This document shows positions 1-8,600 of a stretch of DNA of 53,422 nt, in pieces. Positions within the stretch are counted from its first letter, which is position 1. Every line of letters starts with the position of its first letter. Origin of the DNA: an uncultured Bacteroidales bacterium (GTDB lineage: Bacteria > Bacteroidota > Bacteroidia > Bacteroidales > F082); contig CAMYYV010000006.1 in NCBI GenBank assembly GCA_947303625.1, forward strand, positions 1 through 53,422, given 5' to 3'. The notes beneath the pieces were generated by a model. The model was not told the DNA's origin and searched no databases. It saw only the letters and a list, made by a program, of their open reading frames with translations. The translations under genes were made by a program, and so were the position numbers.

Positions 1-44
1 TAGATATGATTTTGCTTACTTTTGCCAATGAAAACCAAACGCTA

Positions 45-716
45 ATGAAAAAGACACTTTTAATCATCGTTGCATCATTCCTTTTTGGAGGATTCTTTGC
101 ATCTTGCACTGCCAACAGAGGTTTTGTCTCCTCCTTGACTCGTGCCGACATTAGACAAGTGCAACAATTTGAACCGTTGAGTTATGTCGGCATTATCGAG
201 AAGGGTAACGATGTCACCTACAGTGATTCACTTACAAAAGTAGCCAAAACGCTATTTGAAAAAGAGTTGGCGAGGAGCAGAACTTTGCCCGTTAAAGGTA
301 ACATCGTTATTGAAGACAGCATCGTTAACAATAGGGTTCAGTATGAAATCTACATGTTGATGAACTATCTTGAAAACAACGTCAAGGTAAAGGACATCCC
401 GATTCCGCCAGTCATCGATTCTATCCTTGAGGCTCGGAACGAGCGCTTCGGCTTGTTGGCTTATAACTGGGGCTTCACCCGAACAGGGGGCAATTATGCC
501 GGACAAATCGGCAAAGGTGTACTTATCGGGGTGCTTACTATGGGAACCATGTACACCGTACCTTATAAAGACATGAGCAAATGCGGCCTCATCATCGTCG
601 ACAGCAAATACAACAACCTGGCATACGTGGCCACGGCGAACCGCGAGAGCAATCCGCTGAAAGCCGAGACATACCAAAAGCAAATGGAGGACTTACTGAA
701 GAAATATAAAAAATGA
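45..716 (+). CDS. Exported lipoprotein of unknown function
   Basis: I do not recognise a named family. The protein is 223 residues if read from the ATG at 45; an ATG at 6 lies in frame but would put 13 polar residues before the signal peptide. Residues 1-21 form a lipoprotein signal: two lysines, a hydrophobic stretch and a lipobox ending FASC, with Cys21 as the lipidated residue. The mature part is mixed alpha/beta, with a Gly-rich hydrophobic stretch (GKGVLIGVLTMGTMY) around residues 155-170 that may pack against the membrane. It overlaps the next lipoprotein gene by four bases (ATGA at 713-716), so the two are probably translated together. Location at the inner or outer membrane cannot be told. 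Confidence 0.75.
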   Translation: MKKTLLIIVASFLFGGFFASCTANRGFVSSLTRADIRQVQQFEPLSYVGIIEKGNDVTYSDSLTKVAKTLFEKELARSRTLPVKGNIVIEDSIVNNRVQYEIYMLMNYLENNVKVKDIPIPPVIDSILEARNERFGLLAYNWGFTRTGGNYAGQIGKGVLIGVLTMGTMYTVPYKDMSKCGLIIVDSKYNNLAYVATANRESNPLKAETYQKQMEDLLKKYKK

Positions 717-1450
717 AAGCAACAAGAATTTACACCCTGCTTGCGCTGATGATGGTTTTTGCCGCAGGCTGCACGAAAACCGATGAGCCGAACAATGGCG
801 GCAACAACAACGGGGGAGATAACGGAGGAGGTAATAATGGAGGTGACACTACGATGGTTATGGAGTGTGTCGACCTCGGGCTGCCAAGCGGCACATTATG
901 GGCTACCTGCAATGTGGGGGCAGACACGCCTGAAGGCTATGGGGATTATTATGCTTGGGCCGAAACCAGCCCAAAAGACCACTATTATTGGAATACTTAC
1001 CGATATTGCAAGGGGCTGATAGGAACCTTAACCAAATACTGCAACGTGGCGACCTTCGGCTACAACGGCTTCACCGATGACCTGACTGTGTTACAGCCTG
1101 ATGATGACGCTGCCACCGTAAACTGGGGAAACGACTGGCGTACGCCCGATTTGGAGCAATGGGAGGAGCTGATCAACAACACGACCTACGAATGGGTGAA
1201 ACAAAACGAGGTGTGGGGATTGGCCTTCCATGGGAATGGACAGAGCCTCTTTCTGCCCGCCGGTGGCTATTTCGACATACGCGGTCTTACTGAACCTGGG
1301 GAATGCGGCTATTATTGGTCGAATTCGCTTTGTGCTGACGACCCGGTCTATGCGAATTATTTCATCGTCAACACGAATGGCGCCTTTACCAGCGACTTTT
1401 ATAGACGCTGTTGTGGTTTTTCTGTCCGTGCGGTGCGTTCCGCAAAGTAA
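713..1450 (+). CDS. Lipoprotein with VDLGLPSGTLWA-type domain
   Basis: This surface or periplasmic lipoprotein has 245 residues. Residues 1-20 are a signal peptide with lipobox AAGC (Cys20). A flexible linker rich in Asn, Gly and Asp follows (about residues 26-46). The rest matches a domain common in Bacteroidota lipoproteins: it opens with CVDLGLPSGTLWATCNVGA, has YGDYYAWAE and DWRTPDLEQWEEL in the middle, and ends GFSVRAVR. This resembles the Fibrobacter major paralogous domain family (TIGR02145-like); function is unknown in the family. Start and stop of the upstream gene overlap by four bases. The linker suggests the domain is held away from the membrane. Confidence 0.8.
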   Translation: MKATRIYTLLALMMVFAAGCTKTDEPNNGGNNNGGDNGGGNNGGDTTMVMECVDLGLPSGTLWATCNVGADTPEGYGDYYAWAETSPKDHYYWNTYRYCKGLIGTLTKYCNVATFGYNGFTDDLTVLQPDDDAATVNWGNDWRTPDLEQWEELINNTTYEWVKQNEVWGLAFHGNGQSLFLPAGGYFDIRGLTEPGECGYYWSNSLCADDPVYANYFIVNTNGAFTSDFYRRCCGFSVRAVRSAK

Positions 1451-1580
1451 ACACTGCCCAAAGCTATAATTCAGACAAGACGAAACGAGTGTTTCTGCTG
1501 ATAACGCAAGGCTTGATCAAAAGCGATTTGCGGTTGGTGCTGGTTGAATGACGGTCGGGTTGACGACCAAAGCCACTTCC

Positions 1581-3170
1581 TTATTTCAAGAAAAACAACC
1601 CCGGCGTAATGTCCAGCCAACGGAGCACCGTCTCGCCCCAGACGAGGATGAGTACCCAGGAGATAGTCATCATGGTGATGCCGAACTTGAAGGCATCGGT
1701 TTGGCTATACTGGTTGGTGTTGTACAACAATGCCGCAGGTTTGCTGTTGAAGGGTAGCACATAACAGTGCTCGATAAGCATGGCCACGGGAAGAGCAAGA
1801 CTCATGGTCGGGAAACCGAAACGTGCCTCCACACCCAAGGCGATGGGTACAAAGACCATGGTGCGAATGTTTTTGCTCTGAAAGACCAAGCCTGAATACA
1901 TCATCAAGAAGGTGAGAATGACATACAACACCCAGAAAGGCGTATTGGCGGTGATGCCCATCGAGTCGAATGCTGCGTTGACCATGGTATTGGGCAAGTC
2001 GGTGGCGTTGAGGCCCGAACCCAATGTGTAGGCACCTGCTGAGAACAGCATCAGATGCCATGGGATATCGACGTCGTTCCATTTCACAACACCAATGCCA
2101 GGCAGCAAGGCGATGACAGCACCTAGCAGGGCAACGATGGTCTCATCTATATTGTGGAACGTGCCTTTAGTGACCCACAAAAACAGCACCAAAACGAAGA
2201 TGCCGACGGCCTTGTATTCCTCGGCTTTCATCTTGCCCATGCCCTTGAGCTCTTCCTTCAGGCGTTCCAAGCCGCCGTCAATCTGAGGCACTTGCTCTTC
2301 CTTCTTCATGGGGAAAAAGACATACATGCCCAACAACAAGCCGATGACGAGGATGATAAGGCTCATCGGACCACAAGCCACAAGCCAGTCAGCGTAACCG
2401 AAGTCGCAGCTGCCTACAAACCCCGCAATCAACGAGATAGCCAGCAGGTGGGCGCCACTACCTGTATAGAACGCATTGGCACCAATATTCACCTGGAAGA
2501 GGTTCTGGATGACGAGGTTGCGTCCGAAGTTGTTGCGGTTACCATTGGAAGCACCATAGATGGCACAGACGGTCATGAAAATGGGCAGCATAATGGTAGC
2601 CTTCACCGTAGTGGCCGAGATGAACAGCGACAAAACTAAGTTGATAATCAAAAAACTCCAGAGCATACCCTTGGCACTCTTGCCGAACTTGATGACGAAG
2701 GCCAAGGCAAGGCGTTTGGCAAACTGCGTCTTGACGAGCATACTGGCCAAGACAAAAGAAAGGATGTTCAGCCACATCACGGGGTGACCGAGTTGGGCTA
2801 AGGCTTCCTTCTGAGAAGTGACGTTACAGATCACCACACCAAAGATGATGAGTAGCGAAGTCAGGTAGTTGGGTATGGCTTCCGTCATCCAGAGGATAAG
2901 ACCCGCGACAAATATGGCAAGCATGGCATAGTTGGTTCGGATAAACTCCTCGAAACCTATTTCGTTGCAGCGTTTCAAGGCCTTCTCGGTCAACATCTCG
3001 GTATTCAGGTTATCTATGAAGCCGATATGGCAGCACCAATAAATCACGATGAACGCGATAATGGCCAAAGGTGCGCCAAGGCGTGCCATCCATTGCTCAA
3101 AGGACGATTTCTGCATCTTGGGCAGTTTCTCGATCCTGTAGTTATTCATGTCCAGCGGGTCGAATGCCAT
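1581..3170 (-). CDS. DASS/SLC13-family anion:sodium symporter
   Basis: This inner-membrane transporter of 529 residues has about 11-12 hydrophobic segments. An early segment (residues about 30-50) precedes ILWMTEAIPNYLTSLLIIFG, which is typical of the divalent anion:sodium symporter family (SLC13, CitT). The two family hairpin regions are visible as ISATTVKATIMLPIF (near 185-200) and a later segment with MLFSAGAYTLGSGLNATDLP. Family substrates are sulfate or di- and tricarboxylates; the sequence does not let me choose. The central charged loop (about 295-325) is cytoplasmic in relatives. The gene is followed by no close partner. Upstream lies an inverted-repeat element (3187-3245) separating it from the CYTH gene. 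Confidence 0.85.
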   Translation of the reverse strand: MAFDPLDMNNYRIEKLPKMQKSSFEQWMARLGAPLAIIAFIVIYWCCHIGFIDNLNTEMLTEKALKRCNEIGFEEFIRTNYAMLAIFVAGLILWMTEAIPNYLTSLLIIFGVVICNVTSQKEALAQLGHPVMWLNILSFVLASMLVKTQFAKRLALAFVIKFGKSAKGMLWSFLIINLVLSLFISATTVKATIMLPIFMTVCAIYGASNGNRNNFGRNLVIQNLFQVNIGANAFYTGSGAHLLAISLIAGFVGSCDFGYADWLVACGPMSLIILVIGLLLGMYVFFPMKKEEQVPQIDGGLERLKEELKGMGKMKAEEYKAVGIFVLVLFLWVTKGTFHNIDETIVALLGAVIALLPGIGVVKWNDVDIPWHLMLFSAGAYTLGSGLNATDLPNTMVNAAFDSMGITANTPFWVLYVILTFLMMYSGLVFQSKNIRTMVFVPIALGVEARFGFPTMSLALPVAMLIEHCYVLPFNSKPAALLYNTNQYSQTDAFKFGITMMTISWVLILVWGETVLRWLDITPGLFFLK

Positions 3171-3186
3171 GGTAGTGTGTTTTTTC

Positions 3187-3245
3187 GACCCTGACCTTGA
3201 ACCCTGACCCAGACCTAGTAACAGGTCAGGGTCAGTGGTCAGGGT
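3187..3245. repeat. Composite inverted repeat, GACCCTGACC family
   Basis: The left arm 3187-3209 carries two copies of (G)ACCCTGACC separated by TTGA. The right arm 3223-3245 carries two copies of the reverse complement, GGTCAGGGT(C), separated by CAGT. The loop is 13 nt. It lies between the DASS and CYTH genes. A degenerate relative lies at 9534-9607. The element could form a cruciform or RNA hairpin and may end transcription, although there is no T-run. Confidence 0.75.
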
Positions 3246-3259
3246 CAGCAGTCAGTCAG

Positions 3260-3736
3260 TTATTTCCAGTTTTTAAAAGGATTCTTCATCAACATGGAGT
3301 TGAAGTATTTGGGGTCGCCGGTGACCTCTTCACCAAGCCAGGCTGGCCTATCGAAAGGTTCGTTCTCGTCGGCCAGTTCGACTTCAGCCACAATGAGGCC
3401 TTCGTTGTCGCCATAGAACTCGTCGACCTCCCAGGTGTGCTTGCCGTCGGTGTTCTTGACGAGATAGCGGGTCTTGTCGATGACACCAGGCTCGCAGATT
3501 TCAAGGAGTTGTTGCACCTCCTCGACGGGGATCTCCTTCTCCCACTCGAAGCGGGCGGCGCCAGAGGCGTTGCCGATGCCCTTGATGGTGATGAAGCCCT
3601 TGTCGCCCTTCACACGCACGCGGACGGTGCGCTCGGGCACGCTGCTGAGGTAGCCTTGGGTGATGCGCGTGGCCTTGAAAGCCTCGGCCTTGAAGTCACC
3701 CTTTACCAAAAACTTTTTTTCAATCTCTTGTGCCAT
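3260..3736 (-). CDS. CYTH-domain protein, probable triphosphatase
   Basis: This cytoplasmic protein of 158 residues is a single CYTH domain (class IV adenylate cyclase / thiamine triphosphatase fold). The family signature ExExK is present at the N-terminus as EIEKKFLV (residues 4-11). Charged strands of the tunnel follow: RTVRVRVKGDKGFITIKG, FEWEKEIP, KTRYLV, WEVDEFYGDNEGLIVAEVEL. Bacterial proteins of this short type, such as the Nitrosomonas NE1496-like enzymes, hydrolyse inorganic triphosphate with a metal ion; cyclase activity is less likely. It sits 6 nt downstream of the 3743-4387 gene, which itself looks CYTH-like, so both are probably made from one mRNA. Confidence 0.85.
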   Translation of the reverse strand: MAQEIEKKFLVKGDFKAEAFKATRITQGYLSSVPERTVRVRVKGDKGFITIKGIGNASGAARFEWEKEIPVEEVQQLLEICEPGVIDKTRYLVKNTDGKHTWEVDEFYGDNEGLIVAEVELADENEPFDRPAWLGEEVTGDPKYFNSMLMKNPFKNWK

Positions 3737-3742
3737 AGTCGT

Positions 3743-4387
3743 TTATTCGTTTGCAAGCGGTTTGTCGGACATGCCGATGACGCGCTTGATAGCTTGTAGA
3801 TAGTTGATGTTTTCGACACCCTCGAGACCTACGTCCTTGATGGTCTTCTTGATGTCTTCAATCTCAGTCGACTCAGAGTTGATGGTCACCACCTTGGCGC
3901 CGTTGATGAGCACTTCGCCGAACTCGCAGATGGTGTCGTTGACCATATAGCCGAAGCGGCGTTTGTGGACGCGCACGGCAGCCAGGTCGGGGTTGGCCTT
4001 CACCATGGCGATGAACTCATCGTAGGTATAGGTGTCTTTAGTCAGTTTGGGCATCTCGACCATGAAAGCGGGAAACACTTCCTTCTCAAGCACTTCGCGG
4101 CTGATGGGGAACTCGCCCTTCATCAGGGGATTCCATTGCTCGAGGCCATCGACGTTCTGCACGAAGGTCTTGATGTCCATCTTGCCGTCACGGATTTTGG
4201 TGTTGTTGATATCATTTTTGCGCGAGATGATGTAAATCTCATCGCTAAGACGCTCCCATACCTTCTCCGGGACGGGGACTGAGAGGCGGGCCATCCGTTT
4301 GTGGGCCTCGCAGAAGCATTGTCCGAACGAACGGAACTCAAATCTCGGCTTTGACACTTCGCCGATTTTCATTTCTTCTTTTGCCAT
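3743..4387 (-). CDS. Divergent CYTH-like protein
   Basis: This protein has 214 residues and no signal peptide. I assign it only tentatively. The order of charged strands resembles the CYTH fold: FEFRSFG near residue 16-22, then EIYIISRK, KIRDGKMDIKT (about 65-75), AVRVHKRRFGYMVN, CEFGEVLINGAKVVTINSES (about 160-180) and a helix LQAIKRVIG near the end. The strict ExExK motif is replaced by FEFR. That could mean a changed substrate or a non-catalytic partner. It lies 6 nt upstream of a canonical CYTH gene. The product might act with its neighbour on a polyphosphate or nucleotide substrate; this is inference. Confidence 0.55.
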   Translation of the reverse strand: MAKEEMKIGEVSKPRFEFRSFGQCFCEAHKRMARLSVPVPEKVWERLSDEIYIISRKNDINNTKIRDGKMDIKTFVQNVDGLEQWNPLMKGEFPISREVLEKEVFPAFMVEMPKLTKDTYTYDEFIAMVKANPDLAAVRVHKRRFGYMVNDTICEFGEVLINGAKVVTINSESTEIEDIKKTIKDVGLEGVENINYLQAIKRVIGMSDKPLANE

Positions 4388-4395
4388 TATAGGAG

Positions 4396-4418
4396 ATTTA
4401 AAGATTTAAAATTCAAAG
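4396..4418. repeat. AT-rich repeat, copy 1
   Basis: This 23-bp AT-rich string (beginning ATTTAAAGATTTAAAATTC) is matched at 22 of 23 positions by the reverse complement of 42996-43018. A looser relative lies around 37511-37545. All three sit immediately upstream of start codons or between genes. Confidence 0.55.
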
Positions 4419-4430
4419 TTTTAAAAATTT

Positions 4431-4499
4431 GGGCCTTCGACGAACTCAAGCACCCTCGCCTATCATAAAAACAAAGGTCCCTGAGCCTGTCGAAGGGCC
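4431..4499. repeat. Inverted pair of the 24-bp CCCTTCGACAGGCTCAGGG repeat
   Basis: Two copies face each other between the CYTH-like gene and the lamin-tail lipoprotein gene. The copy at 4431-4454 is degenerate; the copy at 4476-4499 is identical over 24 bp to the reverse complement of 32146-32169, which lies inside a coding region. Expanded versions occur in coding sequence at 13557-13604 and 14497-14535. Confidence 0.8.
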
Positions 4500-4518
4500 G
4501 ATTTAAAAAGTATTTACC

Positions 4519-5844
4519 TTATTCCTGCGGAATATCCTCGCCTGTGGCGGGATTGGCTTCGCCCGGGGTCGGGTCGGCCAGCTTCCAGTCGCCGCCATCG
4601 GGCGTGCGGGCATACGACTGTGGAGCCACATTGGAGATGGTGGCACCCCATTCGCCGCTGCCTCTCGTGAACTCGTCTCTCACCGTGCCGTCAGGCATGA
4701 AGAGGGTGAGGCGGACGGTCTTCTTGGCCGAGAAACCGCTGTTGAAGAACAGGTTTTCAGGTTGCTCCGGGTGGTCGGCAAGCACGTCGGCGCTATAGAG
4801 CAGCACATAACCGCCAGCGGGAATCACGACGGTGGCGTCGGCTGTCCAGGTGGCACCGGCAACATAGTCATCCTTCATGATGTACATGCCTTCCATCGAA
4901 AGGTCAAGGTTACCCTTGTTATAGAACTCGATGAACTTGGTGTCGCCATTCAGCTCGTTGATGATGAGGTTGCTGTAGTCGGGTTCGTCCGGAGTCGGGG
5001 GCTCGGGCGTGACACCGCCTTCGAGACCAAGGACGATGTTTTCGCCATCCACATTGGCAGCACCTGGGGTGGCATCGGCATAATACCAGTTGCCATCGGC
5101 ATTGCGGCTGTAGGAGGCAGGAGCCTGGTTGCCGGCATAGCCGTAGGCCTCACCGTTAAGACCAATTTCAACCAAATTGAAATCATCGATGTTCTCGCCA
5201 GCAGGCGTGAGGAGTTGGATACGGACGTTCTTCTTGGCGGAGAGACCGCTATGGAAGATCAGCGTCTCAGGGACATCGGGGTGATCGAGAGCGACGTCCT
5301 CACTGTAGAGCAGCAGATAGGCACCCGGCTCAACGGTCACCGTGTTGTCGCCAATCCAGTTCTGGGCATCATCCTTATTGATGTAAACGCCATTCAAATT
5401 GATGGCTTCAGCACCGGTGTTGTAGATTTCGATGAACTTGTCGTTGCCGTTGAGCTCGTTGAGACGGAGAACACTGTAGTCGACGGCAACAGCGCCCACT
5501 TCATATTCCATGGCAGGCGAAACAGCCGTGAACTCACCGTTCATGGCTTGTACATAGAAACTCACTTTGGTTCCATCGGGCTGGGCAGGGATGACAGCGG
5601 TATAGACGTCTTCCAAAGCCGTCATGGCCAGTTCCGTGTTCTCGTCATTGATGGTATACACCAACTTGGCGGTGAAATCCTTGAAGCAAGTGATGGTGGC
5701 CGACACCGTCACGTCGGAATACTCGGTGACAGCGGTGGGAGTATAGCTAACATTCGAGATATTGATGCCTGCATATTGCTTGTCCTTGACACAGGAGGCC
5801 ATCATAACGATAAGGGCTAATGCCGCAAACATTATCTTTTTCAT
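4519..5844 (-). CDS. Lipoprotein with two lamin-tail domains
   Basis: The protein has 441 residues and a lipoprotein signal (lipobox MASC, Cys18). After an Ig-like N-terminal part (about 20-125), two lamin-tail domains follow. The first opens LRLNELNGNDKFIEIYNTG (from about residue 127) and the second LIINELNGDTKFIEFYNKG (from about 292). Each contains an NKDD or MKDD loop and a YLLLYSEDV or YVLLYSADV strand. A Pro/Glu-rich linker joins them. Lamin-tail domains in secreted bacterial proteins are thought to aid binding to surfaces or nucleic acids; no enzyme domain is present here. The gene follows the porin gene by 38 nt and is probably co-transcribed from the promoter at 7335-7342. Confidence 0.85.
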   Translation of the reverse strand: MKKIMFAALALIVMMASCVKDKQYAGINISNVSYTPTAVTEYSDVTVSATITCFKDFTAKLVYTINDENTELAMTALEDVYTAVIPAQPDGTKVSFYVQAMNGEFTAVSPAMEYEVGAVAVDYSVLRLNELNGNDKFIEIYNTGAEAINLNGVYINKDDAQNWIGDNTVTVEPGAYLLLYSEDVALDHPDVPETLIFHSGLSAKKNVRIQLLTPAGENIDDFNLVEIGLNGEAYGYAGNQAPASYSRNADGNWYYADATPGAANVDGENIVLGLEGGVTPEPPTPDEPDYSNLIINELNGDTKFIEFYNKGNLDLSMEGMYIMKDDYVAGATWTADATVVIPAGGYVLLYSADVLADHPEQPENLFFNSGFSAKKTVRLTLFMPDGTVRDEFTRGSGEWGATISNVAPQSYARTPDGGDWKLADPTPGEANPATGEDIPQE

Positions 5845-5882
5845 ATTATTCTCAATTTTAAAGGGTTAGACATTGTTATGAA

Positions 5883-7274
5883 TTAGAAAGCAACCTGGAA
5901 ACGGGCCAGCAACATGTGGTAGTTGACACCAGCTTCGCCATCGGCAGCCGCGACCTTGGTGAAGTCCTTGGTGGCGTTGCCCTCGGCGTCGAGGCCGCAA
6001 TAAAGTTTGCCCTTGCCGTTGGCGTAACGGTCGTTGTTGACATACTGGTAGTTGAGGGCGATCTTCACGTTCTTGGTGAAGTAGAAGTTGAGGGCTGCGC
6101 CATAAAGCTCGGCAGAGCCGCCATAGATGGCTTGCTCGCCACGGCCTTCATAGTCGTTCATGTCGAGGAACTCATACTTGAGAGCGAGTTCGATGTCGCC
6201 CCAGTTACGGCCATTACGCACACGGTTGAACTTGGCGCCGTCGGAGTCGTAGCTCTGCTTGCCACCGAGGAGGAGGTAACCGCCTTCGACATACCAACCT
6301 TGGAAGTGATAAGGCTTGTCGAGGACGACCTTTTCAGGATCCATGTAGGTCCAATCCGACATCCAAGCGCCTTCGAGACGCAAACCGTTGACGTGGCCTG
6401 CGAGTTCGGCGGTGGCGATCAGGTTGTGGTCGGTGTTCTTGATGTCATCAGTGTCGATGTATTTCTTACGGCTGATGTTGGTGGCGTTACGGCAGCTGAA
6501 GCGAGTGCCGTTGTAGACGCCCGTTTCATCAGAGGTCTTGGGCTGGTCGTACATGACAGCACCACCCACGTGGATGCCATAGTCAGGCTCGTTGATGGGA
6601 CGCACCACGACTTTACCGACATAGGAGAGACCCTCGTCCATGCCATAATCCTTGTTGTTGGCTTCCACATAGTCGCGAGTCTCCTGACCTTCAATCTCCT
6701 GGAAGAGGATGCTGGCACCAGCGAAGACGTACTTGTTGGCATACTTACCGAAGACACCGAGGTGACGGCTGGGGGCAAAGGCGTTGACCACCATCGGGCG
6801 CTCCATGAACTCGAGGTAACGCGAAGAGGTGTTGCGCGACAGCGAGAAGTCGGGTTTCTGGCTACCGACGCTGAATTGGAAGTTCTTCAATCCGTTGTAG
6901 CGGACGATAGCGTCCTTCAGTTCGAAAGAGCCATTGGCCAACTCCATGTCGACCTCACCATACCAATCGGGGGTGATTTGCGTCTTCACGGCGAAACGGG
7001 CGCGGCGCACGCTGGCACCATCACCAATCGGATCGGCCCACTCCTGAGCACCGAAATAGTGGCCGAAATCGACCTGAACTCTGGAGTCGAACCAGAGTTT
7101 GTAGTCTTTGTCTTTGGATTCAAACACCATGATGCCATCACGGCTCGAAGCCGAGACCGCCTTGACATCAACTGTGTTGCCATACTGGTCGACGGCTTTC
7201 GCCTTTTCTTCAGTCTGTGCGAAGGCCATGGAACCCAACACGAGGGCGGCCAACATTAAAACAGTCTTTTTCAT
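5883..7274 (-). CDS. OprO/OprP-type outer-membrane porin
   Basis: This outer-membrane beta-barrel has 463 residues. The signal peptide ends SMAFAQ (about residue 20). Strands typical of the phosphate-selective porin O/P family follow: KLWFDSRVQVDFGHYF, GASVRRARFAVKTQITPDWYGEVDM, then alternating aromatic strands to the C-terminal MLLARFQVAF, whose terminal Phe is the usual barrel-assembly signal. Relatives form anion-selective trimeric pores for phosphate or polyphosphate; in Bacteroidota the substrate is often unknown. The gene has its own promoter (7335-7342) and a leader of about 60 nt. The lamin-tail lipoprotein gene follows, suggesting that both act in the outer membrane. Confidence 0.85.
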   Translation of the reverse strand: MKKTVLMLAALVLGSMAFAQTEEKAKAVDQYGNTVDVKAVSASSRDGIMVFESKDKDYKLWFDSRVQVDFGHYFGAQEWADPIGDGASVRRARFAVKTQITPDWYGEVDMELANGSFELKDAIVRYNGLKNFQFSVGSQKPDFSLSRNTSSRYLEFMERPMVVNAFAPSRHLGVFGKYANKYVFAGASILFQEIEGQETRDYVEANNKDYGMDEGLSYVGKVVVRPINEPDYGIHVGGAVMYDQPKTSDETGVYNGTRFSCRNATNISRKKYIDTDDIKNTDHNLIATAELAGHVNGLRLEGAWMSDWTYMDPEKVVLDKPYHFQGWYVEGGYLLLGGKQSYDSDGAKFNRVRNGRNWGDIELALKYEFLDMNDYEGRGEQAIYGGSAELYGAALNFYFTKNVKIALNYQYVNNDRYANGKGKLYCGLDAEGNATKDFTKVAAADGEAGVNYHMLLARFQVAF

Positions 7275-7334
7275 AGTAATTAGATTTAGTGAATAATAAT
7301 TTGGTTGTTACGTTTTGTTTGCTGTTTTCAAGGG

Positions 7335-7342
7335 CAAAGTTA
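7335..7342 (-). promoter_or_regulatory. Promoter -7 box (TAACTTTG) of the porin operon
   Basis: Read on the minus strand the box is TAACTTTG, matching the Bacteroidota consensus TAnnTTTG. It lies 60 nt upstream of the porin start. No clear -33 TTTG was found. Confidence 0.6.
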
Positions 7343-7443
7343 GAAAAAATGTGAATTGCAAGAAAAAAAGTGGATTATTTCGCCATTTTCGGAACCATAC
7401 GATAATAATAGACATCAGATAGGCAAACATCAAATTAAATCCC

Positions 7444-7451
7444 TATTTTTG
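7444..7451 (+). promoter_or_regulatory. Promoter -7 box (TATTTTTG) and RBS of asd
   Basis: TATTTTTG followed by CACCC matches the Bacteroidota -7 consensus. A strong ribosome binding site AAGGAGG follows at 7461-7467, 8 nt before the ATG at 7476. A Shine-Dalgarno of this quality is unusual for this phylum. Confidence 0.7.
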
Positions 7452-7475
7452 CACCCAAATAAGGAGGACTAGAAT

Positions 7476-8519
7476 ATGAGAATCGCAGTGGTAGGAGCCA
7501 CCGGATTGGTCGGCTCGAAGATGCTTCAAGTGCTTGACGAACAGAAGGTTCGTATTGACGAACTGATTGTGGCCGCCTCAGAGCGCTCCATAGGTAAGGA
7601 TATCACTTTCAACGGCAAAAACTATAAAGTAGTCAGCGTTGACGATGCCATCGCTGCACACCCTGACATCGCCATCTTCTCGGCGGGAGCCTCGGCATCG
7701 CGGCAATATGCGCCAAGGTTTGCCGCACAGGGCACCTTCGTCGTCGACAACAGCTCGGCCTGGCGCATGGAGAAAGACGTGCCATTGGTCGTCCCCGAAA
7801 TCAACGCCGACACCATCACGCCCGACACCCACATCATCGCCAACCCCAACTGCTCCACCATCCAGATGGTGATGGCCCTGGCGCCGATCCACAAGGCTTA
7901 CGGCATCAAACGACTGGTTATCAGCACTTACCAGAGCGTAACTGGCAGCGGAATAAAAGGCGCCTATCAGCTCAACAGAGAAGAAGACGCCAGGCGCTCA
8001 GCCTATAGCAGTATGCCAGGCGCAGGTGCATATCCCAGTGGCACCTATCAATTCCCCCCTGCCTATCCTCATCAAATCTACTACAACGTCATCCCACAGG
8101 CCGGCGACTTCAGCGATAACGGCTACACCACCGAGGAAGAGAAACTAGTGAACGAGACACGTAAGATTTTACGCGACGACAGCATCGCCATCACTGCCAC
8201 AGCCACACGCGTACCCGTCACGGGTGGCCACAGCGAAGCCGTCAACGTGGAAACGATCCGTCCTTTCGAGATCGACGATGTCCGCAAGCTATTGGAAGCC
8301 ATGCCTGGCGTCGTCGTGCAAGACGACCCTGCCAACAGCGACTACCCCATGCCCCTCTATGCCTTCGACAAAGACGAGGTCTTCGTGGGCCGTATTCGCC
8401 GCGACTTCAGTGTCGCCAACGGCTTGAACCTCTGGGTCGTGAGCGACAACATCCGCAAAGGCGCCGCCACCAACGCTGTTCAGATTGCCAAATACTTAAT
8501 AGAAACGAAACTAGTATAA
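7476..8519 (+). CDS. asd: Aspartate-semialdehyde dehydrogenase
   Basis: This cytoplasmic enzyme reduces aspartyl-4-phosphate to aspartate semialdehyde with NADPH, the branch point to lysine/diaminopimelate, threonine and methionine. It has 347 residues, the usual length. The N-terminal NADP-binding motif is VVGATGLVGSKML (residues 5-17). The catalytic cysteine is in ANPNCSTIQ (Cys126), and the substrate-binding segment includes VTGGHSEAVNVE near residue 247. The start is fixed by the strong RBS at 7461-7467. It stands alone, with an inverted-repeat element between it and ribF. Confidence 0.95.
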   Translation: MRIAVVGATGLVGSKMLQVLDEQKVRIDELIVAASERSIGKDITFNGKNYKVVSVDDAIAAHPDIAIFSAGASASRQYAPRFAAQGTFVVDNSSAWRMEKDVPLVVPEINADTITPDTHIIANPNCSTIQMVMALAPIHKAYGIKRLVISTYQSVTGSGIKGAYQLNREEDARRSAYSSMPGAGAYPSGTYQFPPAYPHQIYYNVIPQAGDFSDNGYTTEEEKLVNETRKILRDDSIAITATATRVPVTGGHSEAVNVETIRPFEIDDVRKLLEAMPGVVVQDDPANSDYPMPLYAFDKDEVFVGRIRRDFSVANGLNLWVVSDNIRKGAATNAVQIAKYLIETKLV

Positions 8520-8530
8520 TTAGGAATTCG

Positions 8531-8598
8531 GAATGCTGAATGCTGAATGGCCTACCGGCGTTTTATTCCGCATTCATCATTCCGCATTCATCATTCAT
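8531..8598. repeat. Composite inverted repeat, GAATG(C/A)TGAATG family
   Basis: The left side (8531-8549) is a tandem GAATGCTGAATGCTGAATG. The right side (8571-8598) is CATTCATCATTCCGCATTCATC and more, a near reverse complement. A 21-nt spacer separates them. The element fills the gap between asd and ribF. A weak relative (TTCGGCATTTCGCATTCTTCATTC) is seen near 37580-37603. Confidence 0.65.
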
Positions 8599-8600
8599 AG

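Noticed and set aside
5916-7259. Long open frame (447 codons) opposite the porin gene
   Set aside because: It mirrors the porin reading frame, has no RBS or promoter and gives a low-complexity Val/Ala/Glu-rich product. Similar shadows at 4762-5820, 18134-19402 and 19940-20926 were rejected for the same reason.
8531-8598. CRISPR array
   Set aside because: Repeats are short, inverted and without spacers of even length; no cas genes are present. The same applies to the other composite repeats.
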